In this document: positions 1 to 8,336 of the stretch, one piece after another
Position numbering within the stretch: the first letter of the stretch is position 1
Layout: every line of letters starts with the position of its first letter
NCBI RefSeq assembly: GCF_010723735.1
Contig: NZ_BLLB01000002.1
Location: forward strand, 1,302,001 to 1,366,000
From: Mycolicibacterium hippocampi
GTDB lineage: Bacteria; Actinomycetota; Actinomycetes; Mycobacteriales; Mycobacteriaceae
DNA length: 64,000 bases
Direction of reading: 5' to 3'
Translations under genes and position numbers: made by a program
Notes under the pieces: model-generated
The model's input: the letters and a program-made list of their open reading frames with translations, nothing else
The model's database searches: none
Told to the model about the DNA's origin: nothing

Positions 1-1097
1 AGCGACCGGTTGGCGACGCTGAACAGCAACAGCAGCGGCAGCGCACTACCCGCGTACGCCAGCACCAGCGTGTAGACGGTGCTGGCGATGTGGTCGCGAC
101 CCACCCGCATCGCCCCCACGAACACGTCCCGCCGGGACGCGCCGTCACCGACCGCGGCCAACTCGAACGCGGTCGAAGCCTGGGTCACGGTGACGTCATT
201 GAGCACACCGAGCGAGCCGATGATGAACCCGGCCAGCAGCAGACCGGTGATCGACACGTTGCCCAGGTAGGCGGCCACCTCGTTGTTCTGGTCTTCGGAC
301 AGCCCGGTGAGATGGGCGAACTCTATTGCCCCCCAGGACAGGAACGCCGCCAGCAACAGCGAGGCCAACGTTCCCAGCAGGGCGGCACTGGTCCGCAGGC
401 TCACCCCGTGGGCGAGGTAGATGACCGCATACAGGATCGCGGCGGACGCGACCACCGCCACCGGCACGGCGGGTGCGCCGTCGCGAAGTGCCGGGAGCAG
501 GAACAGCACCAGCACGCCGAACGCGATGACGATGCCGACCAGGGCGCGCAGCCCGCGCCAGCGGGCCACCGCGACGATCACCACCGCGAACACCGCCGCC
601 AAGGCCGCCAGCGGCCACGACCGCGCGAAGTCGTAGAACGCGTACGTGGTTGCGCCGCCCTCGTCGACCGTCCGGCTCAGGCGGACCTCGTCGCCGACGG
701 CGAGGCTGGGCTGGCCGGGCCCGCCGCTGAACTCGAGCAGCGTGTTGGCGCCCTGGTTGGGGCCGGAGTCGATGGCCACCAGGTTCAGCACGCACGGCGC
801 GCCATCCTGCTGGGTGGGGACGGGATCGGCGGTGAGCACCGCGCCTGCCGCCGGGCTCCCGCAGGCCCCGGACCTGCTGGACAGCACGTGCCCGGCCTCG
901 GTGGTCACCGCGCCGCCTGCAGCGTTCTGGAACGGCAGCGGGATGTCGGCCTTCTGGCCGCTGGGCCACAGCAGCGCCGCGCCGACCAGCGTCGCGACAC
1001 CGCAGGCGATCAGCAACCCGACGACGATCTTGGCGGCCAGTGGCCCGAGCGGCGACGGACCGCTCAGCGAATGCGAGTGCGAATGTGAGTGGGCCAC
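1..1097 (-). CDS. YibE/F family membrane protein (3' end cut off)
   Basis: About 365 codons are visible; the C-terminus runs off the window edge. The start is a GTG at 1097, giving a His/Ser-rich N-terminus (VAHSHSHSHSLSG). A signal-anchor helix follows, then an extracytoplasmic stretch containing two Cys (CGSPAAG and CVLNLVAID regions), then a series of hydrophobic helices. The segment GLLLAGFIIGSLGVLND, followed by VTVTQAS, is the conserved YibE/F signature. The function of the family is unknown; transport is only a guess. The gene lies 33 bases after the aminotransferase on the same strand and probably belongs to the etfD-aspC transcription unit. Long open frames on the opposite strand are GC-rich shadows. 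Confidence 0.85.
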   Translation of the reverse strand, partial: MAHSHSHSHSLSGPSPLGPLAAKIVVGLLIACGVATLVGAALLWPSGQKADIPLPFQNAAGGAVTTEAGHVLSSRSGACGSPAAGAVLTADPVPTQQDGAPCVLNLVAIDSGPNQGANTLLEFSGGPGQPSLAVGDEVRLSRTVDEGGATTYAFYDFARSWPLAALAAVFAVVIVAVARWRGLRALVGIVIAFGVLVLFLLPALRDGAPAVPVAVVASAAILYAVIYLAHGVSLRTSAALLGTLASLLLAAFLSWGAIEFAHLTGLSEDQNNEVAAYLGNVSITGLLLAGFIIGSLGVLNDVTVTQASTAFELAAVGDGASRRDVFVGAMRVGRDHIASTVYTLVLAYAGSALPLLLLFSVANRS

Positions 1098-1130
1098 CCC
1101 GACAGGGTATGGGTACCGCCGGTCAGGCCG

Positions 1131-2396
1131 TCACTGCCGGTAGCTGACCAGGAAGTTGCCCAGTCGTTCGATGGCGTTGGCCAGATCGCGCGCCCACGGC
1201 AACGTCACGATCCGCAGGTGATCCGGTGTCGGCCAATTGAAACCGGTGCCCTGGGCGACCAGTATCTTCTCCTGCAGCAGCAGGTCCAGCACGAGTTGCT
1301 CGTCGTCGGCGATGTCGTAGACCTCGGGGTCCAGCCGGGGGAACGCGTACAGCGCGCCTTCGGGTTTCACGCACGACACCCCGGGGATCTCGTTGAGCCG
1401 GGTCCACGCCACGTCGCGCTGCTCCAGCAGCCGGCCGCCGGGCAGCACCAGGTCCTCGATGCTCTGGTGCCCGCCGAGGGCCACCTGAATCGCGTGCTGT
1501 GCAGGCACGTTCGGGCACAGCCGCATGTTGGCCAGCAGGCTGATGCCTTCGATGAAGCTGGTGGCGTGCTCCTTGGGTCCGGTGAGGACCAGCCAGCCGG
1601 ATCGGTAGCCGGCCACCCGGTAGGCCTTGGACAGCCCGTTGAACGTCAGTGTGAGGACATCGGGCGCGACGGTCGCGAGCGCGATGTGCTCGGCGTCGTC
1701 GTAGAGGATCTTGTCGTAGATCTCGTCGGCGAGCAGCATCAGCTCGTGCTTGCGGGCGAGGTCCGCGATCTGGGTGAGGACTTCGCGGGTGTACACCGCG
1801 CCGGTGGGGTTGTTCGGGTTGATCACCACGATCGCCTTGGTGCGTTCGGTGATCTTGGATTCCAGGTCCGCGATGTCGGGCTGCCAGCCCTGGGTCTCGT
1901 CACACAGGTAGTGCACCGGGGTGCCGCCGGCCAGTGACGTCGATGCCGTCCACAGCGGGTAGTCCGGCGCCGGGATGAGCACCTGGTCGCCGTTGTCCAG
2001 CAGAGCCTGCAGCGTCATCGTGATCAGTTCGGAGACACCGTTGCCCAGATACACGTCGTCGATGTCGAACCGCGGGAACCCGTCGACGAGTTCGTAGCGG
2101 GTGAACACCGCGCGGCGGGCGCTGACGATGCCCTTGGAGTCCGAGTAGCCCTGCGCATACGGCAGCGCCGCGATGATGTCGCGCATGATCACGTCGGGCG
2201 CCTCGAAGCCGAACGGCGCGGGGTTGCCGATGTTGAGCTTCAGGATGCGGTGGCCCTCGGCTTCCAGCCGCGACGCATGCTCGTGGACCGGTCCGCGGAT
2301 CTCGTACAGGACGTCCTGCAGCTTGCTCGACTGCGTGAACGTGCGCGGCCGGCCGTGCTGGCCGGTTGCGTGCCACGGCAACTGATGGGTGCTCAC
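1131..2396 (-). CDS. aspC: PLP-dependent aminotransferase (AlaA/AspC-like, Rv0337c ortholog)
   Basis: A fold-type I aminotransferase of 421 residues, full length for the family. NIGNPAPFGFEAPD, the GYSDSKG turn, NPNNPTGAVY and the PLP-lysine region FNGLSKAYRVAGYRSGW are all present. The sequence resembles Escherichia coli AlaA closely, so glutamate-pyruvate transamination (alanine synthesis) is the better functional guess. The M. tuberculosis ortholog carries the name aspC. The start is a GTG (V-S-T-H-Q). It sits 51 bases downstream of etfD on the same strand, as Rv0337c does beside Rv0338c, so co-transcription is likely. Substrate preference between aspartate and alanine cannot be read from the sequence. 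Confidence 0.9.
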   Translation of the reverse strand: MSTHQLPWHATGQHGRPRTFTQSSKLQDVLYEIRGPVHEHASRLEAEGHRILKLNIGNPAPFGFEAPDVIMRDIIAALPYAQGYSDSKGIVSARRAVFTRYELVDGFPRFDIDDVYLGNGVSELITMTLQALLDNGDQVLIPAPDYPLWTASTSLAGGTPVHYLCDETQGWQPDIADLESKITERTKAIVVINPNNPTGAVYTREVLTQIADLARKHELMLLADEIYDKILYDDAEHIALATVAPDVLTLTFNGLSKAYRVAGYRSGWLVLTGPKEHATSFIEGISLLANMRLCPNVPAQHAIQVALGGHQSIEDLVLPGGRLLEQRDVAWTRLNEIPGVSCVKPEGALYAFPRLDPEVYDIADDEQLVLDLLLQEKILVAQGTGFNWPTPDHLRIVTLPWARDLANAIERLGNFLVSYRQ

Positions 2397-2447
2397 GAAG
2401 ATCAGTGTCCCACCGGCGTCCAGCGATTATCGAATCCGCCGATCCGG

Positions 2448-5400
2448 TTACCTCTTGCCGGGGCGGCGGGCACCCTTGGCGATGCCCAGGCCCTTCACCG
2501 GCGGCTCGTCGCCCACGACCCGGGCCTCGCCGTTGCCGGACGCCGGTGGTGTCGGTTCCGGTTCAGCTGCCTCGGGTGCAGGCTCGGGCTCGGGTTCCGA
2601 CGTCGGCTCGGGCTCGGGCGCAGCCTCGGGGGCCGCGGCGGGCGCCTTCTTGGCCCCCGGCCTGCGGGCACCGGGTGCGATACCCAGACCCTTGACCGCG
2701 GGCTCGGGTTTGGGCTCGAGGCCACGATCGGAGTCCGCGGTGTCCGGGGCTTCCGTGCCTGCTTCGGCCTTGTCCGGATCCACGTTCGGCGGCTGGACGA
2801 CCGTCGGCTCACCTTCGTTGGGCGCCACCTTCTTCGCCGGGGCCTTCTTCGCGCCCGGCCGCCGTGCTCCTGCGGCGAGGCCGAGCCCCTTGACCTCGGG
2901 CTCGGGCTTGGCCGGAGCCTCGGTCGCAGCCTCGGTCGGGGCGTCAGTGGGTGCCTCGGCGGCCGGTGCTGCCGCGGTCTTCTTGGCGCCGGGACGCTTG
3001 GCGCCGCCGGCGATGCCGAGCCCCTTGACCTCGGGCTCTGCCTTGGCCGGCGCGTCAGCTGCAGCACCCTCGGCGGCCGGTGCTGCCGCGGTCTTCTTGG
3101 CGCCGGGACGCTTGGCGCCCCCGGCGATACCGAGGCCCTTCGGCGCAGCGGCGGGTGCACTGCCGGTCGGTTCGGTGGCTTTCTTGGCGCCGGGGCGCTT
3201 GGCCGCGCCCGCGATGCCGAGGCCGGTGACGGGCTTGGTTTCGCTTGATTCGGTTTTGGTGGCTGTGCCCGCCTTGGCTTCCGTCGGCTGAGCCGACGAT
3301 TCGGCTTCTGCCGGCGCGGACTCCTCGGCCTCGGCGGGGGCAGGGGCAGGAGCCTGCGCCGCCACGCGTGCCGCGCGCTCCTCGGCTTCCTTTGCCGCCG
3401 TGCCCTTTTCGGGCAGCACGACCGCGCTCTTGTCGAGCGAACCCAGCAGCAGCTGGGCCACGTCGAGCACCTCGGCCTTCTCCACGTCGCGGCTGGCCGC
3501 GACGTCGTCGACGCCGTCGGTGATCATCACCCGGCAGAACGGGCACCCGGTGGCGATGGTAGAGGCGCCGGTGTCCATGGCCTCTTCCACACGTTCCTGG
3601 TTGACGCGCTTGCCGATGTGTTCTTCCATCCACATCCGCGCGCCGCCGGCACCGCAGCACAGCCCGCGGTCGGCGTGCCGCGGCATCTCGGTCAGCTTCG
3701 CTCCCGACGCCCCGATCAGCTCGCGCGGCGCCGAGTACTCCTTGTTGTGCCGGCCCAGGTAGCACGGGTCGTGATAGGTGATGTCGGCACCGCCGCCGTC
3801 ACCATCGACGGACTTGACCGGGACCAGTTTCTTGTCGCGGACCAGCCGGTTGAGCAGCTGGGTGTGGTGCAGCACCGTGTAGTTGCCGCCGAGCTGCGGA
3901 TACTCCCGGCCGAGGGTGTTGAAACAGTGCGGGCAGGTGACCACGACCTTGCGGTCCACCCGCTCGACGCCCTCGAACAGTCCGTTGAGCGTCTCCACGT
4001 TCTGCGCGGCGAGCTGCTGGAACAGGAATTCGTTGCCGGAGCGGCGGGCGGAGTCGCCGTTGCAGGTCTCACCTTCGCCGAGTACCAGATATTTCACGCC
4101 GGCGGTCGCGAGCAGCTCGGCGACCGCCTTGGTGGTCTTCTTGGCGCGGTCCTCGAACGAGCCCGCGCAGCCCACCCAGAACAGGTACTCGTAGCCCTCG
4201 AACGATTCGACGTCCTTGCCGAACACCGGCACGTCGAAGTCGACCTCGTCGATCCAGTTGGTGCGGTCCTTGGCATTCTGGCCCCACGGATTGCCCTTGG
4301 TCTCCAGGTTCTTGAACAGCACGCCGAGTTCGCCGGGGAACTCCGACTCCATCATCACCTGGTAGCGGCGCATGTCGACGATGTGGTCGATGTGCTCGAT
4401 GTCCACCGGGCACTGCTCGACACAGGCACCGCAGGTGGTGCACGACCACAGCACATCGGGATCGATGACGCCGCCCTCTTCGAGGGTGCCGACCAGCGGA
4501 CGGGTCGCCTGCAGCGGAGAATCGGCAGGGATGCGCTCGAAGCCGGACTCCGGAACATGGTCGTGCGAATGCTTCTCATCGTGCTTCTCGCCGCGCAACT
4601 CCTCGCCGAGACCACCCTCCGGGGTGTTCTCCAGCGGGCTTTCCTTGCCGTCGAGGAAATACGGTGCCTTGGCGAACATGTGGTCGCGCAGGTTCATGAT
4701 CACGAGCTTGGGCGACAACGGCTTACCGGTGTTCCATGCCGGGCACTGCGACTGGCAGCGGCCGCACTCGGTGCAGGTGGTGAAGTCGAGGTAGCCCTTC
4801 CAGGTGAAGTCCTCGATCTTGCCGCGGCCCAGCACCGCGTCCTCGGCGGGATCCTCGAAGTCGACGATCTCTCCGTTGGACTCCACCGGCAGCAGCGGGC
4901 CCATGCCGTTCGGCAGCCGCTTGAAGGTGACGTTGATCGGGGCCAGGCCGATGTGCAGGTGCTTGGAGTGCAGCACGATCAAGGCGAAGCCCAAGGCCAC
5001 ACCGATGTGGGCCAGCAACGCCAGTGTCTCGATCCAGGAGTTGGCGGTGTAGCCGAGGGGCGCCATCAACCAGCCCATCAGCTGCGAGAAGAATGCGCCG
5101 TTGCCGTACGGCAGCACATCGGTGTTGACGGCGGCACCGCGGACCAGGGCATAGGTCCAGATGACATTGAAGATCATGAACAGGATCAGCCAGGCGCCGC
5201 CGGTGTGCGAACCGTAGAACCGGGAGTCACGGCCGTGCTTCTTCGGCTCTCGGACGATGCGGATGATCGCGAACGTGATGATGCCGAGCAGCACCGCGAC
5301 GGCAAAGAAGTCCTGCAGGAAGCCCAGTGCGTCCCAGCGGCCGATGAGCGGGATGTGGAAGTCGTGGTCGACGAGCAGGCCGAAGGCTTCGATGTACACG

Positions 5401-5666
5401 GTCAGCAGGATGAAGAAGCCCCACATCGTGAAGAAGTGCGCGGTGCCGGCGGTGTTCCACTTCAGCAACCGGGTCTGACCGAACACCTCCTCGATCTGGG
5501 TGGTGATGCGCTTCTGCAGGTGGTCCTTGCGGTTGTTGGATTCGCTCATCGGCTGGCCGGACCGGATCAGCTTCGTCAACCACAGCACCCGCTTGGCGGC
5601 GAACACACCGATGACGGCGATCATCAGGACCCCGGCCACGATCCTTATCAGCATCTGCGTTTCCAC
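2448..5666 (-). CDS. etfD: Membrane Fe-S oxidoreductase EtfD (Rv0338c ortholog) with extended repeat tail
   Basis: 1072 residues. Residues 1-240 hold several membrane helices of NarI type. Two ferredoxin-type cluster motifs follow: CTECGRCQSQCP at 298-309 and CTTCGACVEQCP at 409-420, with a His-rich insert (HDEKHSHDH) near 362-370. The C-terminal half has two heterodisulfide-reductase-type cysteine domains (VGCAGS, TCPHC, HDPCYLG, CCGAGG). In M. tuberculosis this protein is the EtfBA partner that passes electrons from acyl-CoA dehydrogenases into the membrane, so it is needed for fatty-acid oxidation. The last ~300 residues are Ala/Pro/Glu-rich and carry six copies of a GLGIA-x-GA-(K/R)RPGAKK motif. 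Two palindromes lie upstream (5687-5727). It heads the etfD-aspC-yibE run. Confidence 0.92.
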   Translation of the reverse strand: METQMLIRIVAGVLMIAVIGVFAAKRVLWLTKLIRSGQPMSESNNRKDHLQKRITTQIEEVFGQTRLLKWNTAGTAHFFTMWGFFILLTVYIEAFGLLVDHDFHIPLIGRWDALGFLQDFFAVAVLLGIITFAIIRIVREPKKHGRDSRFYGSHTGGAWLILFMIFNVIWTYALVRGAAVNTDVLPYGNGAFFSQLMGWLMAPLGYTANSWIETLALLAHIGVALGFALIVLHSKHLHIGLAPINVTFKRLPNGMGPLLPVESNGEIVDFEDPAEDAVLGRGKIEDFTWKGYLDFTTCTECGRCQSQCPAWNTGKPLSPKLVIMNLRDHMFAKAPYFLDGKESPLENTPEGGLGEELRGEKHDEKHSHDHVPESGFERIPADSPLQATRPLVGTLEEGGVIDPDVLWSCTTCGACVEQCPVDIEHIDHIVDMRRYQVMMESEFPGELGVLFKNLETKGNPWGQNAKDRTNWIDEVDFDVPVFGKDVESFEGYEYLFWVGCAGSFEDRAKKTTKAVAELLATAGVKYLVLGEGETCNGDSARRSGNEFLFQQLAAQNVETLNGLFEGVERVDRKVVVTCPHCFNTLGREYPQLGGNYTVLHHTQLLNRLVRDKKLVPVKSVDGDGGGADITYHDPCYLGRHNKEYSAPRELIGASGAKLTEMPRHADRGLCCGAGGARMWMEEHIGKRVNQERVEEAMDTGASTIATGCPFCRVMITDGVDDVAASRDVEKAEVLDVAQLLLGSLDKSAVVLPEKGTAAKEAEERAARVAAQAPAPAPAEAEESAPAEAESSAQPTEAKAGTATKTESSETKPVTGLGIAGAAKRPGAKKATEPTGSAPAAAPKGLGIAGGAKRPGAKKTAAAPAAEGAAADAPAKAEPEVKGLGIAGGAKRPGAKKTAAAPAAEAPTDAPTEAATEAPAKPEPEVKGLGLAAGARRPGAKKAPAKKVAPNEGEPTVVQPPNVDPDKAEAGTEAPDTADSDRGLEPKPEPAVKGLGIAPGARRPGAKKAPAAAPEAAPEPEPTSEPEPEPAPEAAEPEPTPPASGNGEARVVGDEPPVKGLGIAKGARRPGKR

Positions 5667-5686
5667 GCGCGTCCTCCGGTGATGAG

Positions 5687-5727
5687 GTTACTGACAGGTA
5701 ACTTAGTCCAGGTTACCGACGAGTAAC
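5687..5727. promoter_or_regulatory. Twin palindromic operator upstream of etfD
   Basis: Two copies of GTTAC-N6-GTAAC lie at 5687-5702 (GTTACTGACAGGTAAC) and 5712-5727 (GTTACCGACGAGTAAC), centres 25 bases apart. They are 20-60 bases upstream of the etfD start. A further half-site (GTTAC) lies near 5749. The form and spacing suit a TetR-family dimer repressor. Given the role of EtfD in beta-oxidation, a fatty-acid or acyl-CoA responsive repressor is the natural inference; its identity is not visible here. Confidence 0.55.
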
Positions 5728-5792
5728 TTTTGCTCGGTGCCTGCTCATAGTTACATCCTGCCGGGAAAGGGCGCTACGAAGGCTGTCCTAAC

Positions 5793-8327
5793 TCACTCCG
5801 GCGCGGGGGAGTCCAACAACGCGCGCAGCATCGACAGCATCTCCGAGCGGGACTCCGCGCCGAGCCTCCGACGGATGCGGGCGACGTGATGTTCGACGGT
5901 CTTCGCGGAGATGAACAGCTGCGCGCCGATATCGCGGTAGGGCATGCCGTTGAGCAACAGCTCGGCGACCTCGCGTTCCCGGTCCGACAGGTGGGCCGCC
6001 GCACGCGCCGGCCCGGCAACCGGGGGCGCGCCGCGGTCGTCGGCTGCCGGTTCCGGGCTCGCGACCGTCTGCTTCAGATCACGAGCCAGCTGCAGCATCG
6101 TCTGCGACACCCGCGGATCGGTGGTCTGCAGTGCGGCCTGACTCACCAGCCGGGTCGCGTCCCAGGTATGACCGAACTGAGCCAGCGCGCGTGCGGCGGC
6201 GCTCACCTCGTCGGCCTCGACCTGGTTGGCCAGCACGCGTAGCCAGGTCCGACCGGCGGTGGCCAGCGCCTTGGCGAAATAGGTGTGCGGTGCGGCGGCC
6301 GTCAACGCCTGGCCGTGCGGGGCGACGGCGTCCGGCGAGTTGGCGAGGATGCCGGCGTGAACCCCGGCCCAGTGCAGCGGCACCGACCACAGCACCGGAT
6401 CACCCATCGCGGCGAGCAGTGCAAAAGCTTCGTCCAGGGTGTGCTGCAGCTGGTCGACCTGCCGCATCCGGGCGGCCGCGACCCACAGTTCACCCAGCGG
6501 CAGCAACGCGAACACGTCGGCCGAGTACTCGGCCAGCACCTCCATCGCCGAATACCAGTGCTTCTGCATGGCGCCGCTGTCACCGCTTCGCCGGGCGATG
6601 GCGGTCTGCAGCGCGCTCGCCCACAGGGCATCCCGCCGGTGCAGTGTCGAGTACTCGGTGGTCGGAACTGCGGCAGCGGCGGCCTGGAGCTGTCCGTCCT
6701 GCATTTGCGCCCAGCCCAGCAGCAGCCGGTGCCGGTGTGTGACAAAAATCGCATCGGTGTGGCCGGGGTGGTCGCCGGCGTGGGAGTGGCGGACGGCGCG
6801 GGTGATCACGCTGCGGGCGCGCACCGGGTCGCCGCCGTGCAGCGCAGCGAGCGTGACGAGGGCGGCCGGGGTGTCGGGGACGACGTGGGTCTGGCCCCCG
6901 GATGCGCCGTAGTCGGCGTCGATCGCCTGGCTCAACCGTGCCACCGCGACGGGGTAGGGCTGATCGAGTGTCATGACCAGACCGTCGGTGATACTGCGTG
7001 CGGCCCGTGCCGTGGACGTCGGGGGACCGGAGGTCGGCGTCTCCGCGACCGCCCTGGCCGCGGTCGCGTCGCCGGCGGCCAACGCCGCGATGGTCGCCGC
7101 CGCGCCGACGACGGCATCCGGAGCAGGTCCGAGCCAGCGGAACAGGTCGTTGGCTTGCGCGGCGCTGCCGTCGTGCAGCGCAATGCTTGCCGCGATCCGC
7201 ACCGCGGCGGCCCGATCGCCCAGATCCGGCGAGTCGAACAGCTCGTCGGCCAGCCGACCCGCCGTCACGCAGTCCCCGGTGAGGGCAAGCGCGTCGGCGA
7301 GGCGGGCGCTGAGCGCAGTGGCCCCGGCGTCGGCGGCTGCCCGGTACAGCTGTGCGGCGCGTGCCGGGTTTCCGGGGCTCCGCGCGGCGAGGTCGGTCAG
7401 CGCGGTGGCCAACCGCTCGTCGCGAACCCCGTGCTCGGCGATCCGCAACGCCAGCTCGGCGGTCAAGGTCGACAACTCGAGCTGCGAGCACAGCACCGAC
7501 ACCTCGATATCGTGATGCCTTGCCGCGCCGACGATCTGGGCGATGCCGTCGTGCAGCGTCCGCAGGAACCCCGGATGGTGTGACGGTTCGAGCAACCCGG
7601 TGGCGCGGGCCCGGTCCACCGCCGTCAGTGCTGCGTCCGATGGCATCCGCAGCGCGGCGGCGACGTCGTCGGGTCCGAGGTCGAAGCTCAGCGACGACAC
7701 GAGCAGCGTGTCGAGCAGGCGTTCGTCGAGGCGGCGGAGCCGTTCGATCAGCGCGAAGCGGGCGGCCTGCCGCACGGCGGGGGCGCCGTCGGCGGCTGAG
7801 GCGAGCGCGGGACCGAGAAGAAACGGCAGCCCGGCCGTCGCCGACATGACGGCGCGGACCAGTTCCACCGCGGGCGGGGCGCCGAGAATCGACGCGGCGC
7901 TTCGGCCCAACTCGGCCGGCGACAGCGGTCCGAGGGCGACAGCGGGATTCTCCCGTTCGAGCGCCGTCATGAGGCTGCGCAGCGCCGGATGGTGAGCGAG
8001 CGGTTCGGCAGCGACCACCACCGTCGTGGCGGGGTCGGCGACCAGCTCGGTGAGCCGGTCGAGGTCGTCGGCGCCGAGCAGGTGCGCATCGTCGATGACG
8101 ACCGCGGAATCCGCCGCGTCGTCGAGCCGCAGCGGCCGGGACAACACCGGGCGGCCAGACGCCCGCAGTGACCCGCGCACCGCCGCCATCACCGTCGACT
8201 TCCCGGTGCCGACACCACCGGTCACGAGCAACTTGGTGGGAGATCGCGGGTCGGCGTCGACGGCTGCGACGGCCTCACGGGAAGCCGGGGGGAGATCAGC
8301 CGGCCGACGCGGCGCCGGACTCGTCAT
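5793..8327 (-). CDS. iniR: IniR-type LuxR regulator with N-terminal signal-transduction ATPase
   Basis: 844 residues. A Walker A motif (GGVGTGKST, 37-45) and a Walker B-like VVIDDAHL (76-83) define a STAND-type ATPase. A long alpha-helical, TPR-like middle follows. A C-terminal LuxR helix-turn-helix lies at about 780-840 (LSDREREVAELLLNGMPYRD, then KTVEHHVARIRRRLG). It is the positional ortholog of Rv0339c, IniR, described as the activator of iniBAC during envelope stress and in response to trehalose. It starts 9 bases after the stop of the Hsp70-like gene upstream, so the two are almost certainly co-transcribed and translationally linked. It points away from the ini genes it should control. 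Confidence 0.9.
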   Translation of the reverse strand: MTSPAPRRPADLPPASREAVAAVDADPRSPTKLLVTGGVGTGKSTVMAAVRGSLRASGRPVLSRPLRLDDAADSAVVIDDAHLLGADDLDRLTELVADPATTVVVAAEPLAHHPALRSLMTALERENPAVALGPLSPAELGRSAASILGAPPAVELVRAVMSATAGLPFLLGPALASAADGAPAVRQAARFALIERLRRLDERLLDTLLVSSLSFDLGPDDVAAALRMPSDAALTAVDRARATGLLEPSHHPGFLRTLHDGIAQIVGAARHHDIEVSVLCSQLELSTLTAELALRIAEHGVRDERLATALTDLAARSPGNPARAAQLYRAAADAGATALSARLADALALTGDCVTAGRLADELFDSPDLGDRAAAVRIAASIALHDGSAAQANDLFRWLGPAPDAVVGAAATIAALAAGDATAARAVAETPTSGPPTSTARAARSITDGLVMTLDQPYPVAVARLSQAIDADYGASGGQTHVVPDTPAALVTLAALHGGDPVRARSVITRAVRHSHAGDHPGHTDAIFVTHRHRLLLGWAQMQDGQLQAAAAAVPTTEYSTLHRRDALWASALQTAIARRSGDSGAMQKHWYSAMEVLAEYSADVFALLPLGELWVAAARMRQVDQLQHTLDEAFALLAAMGDPVLWSVPLHWAGVHAGILANSPDAVAPHGQALTAAAPHTYFAKALATAGRTWLRVLANQVEADEVSAAARALAQFGHTWDATRLVSQAALQTTDPRVSQTMLQLARDLKQTVASPEPAADDRGAPPVAGPARAAAHLSDREREVAELLLNGMPYRDIGAQLFISAKTVEHHVARIRRRLGAESRSEMLSMLRALLDSPAPE

Positions 8328-8336
8328 CGGCGCAGA

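Noticed and set aside
90..1088. Long plus-strand frame opposite the YibE/F gene
   Set aside because: Gln/Arg/His-rich sequence without domain; mirror of the real minus-strand membrane protein.
3618..5726. 702-codon plus-strand frame opposite etfD
   Set aside because: Shadow caused by high GC at third positions; no motif, while the minus strand encodes a clear Fe-S protein.
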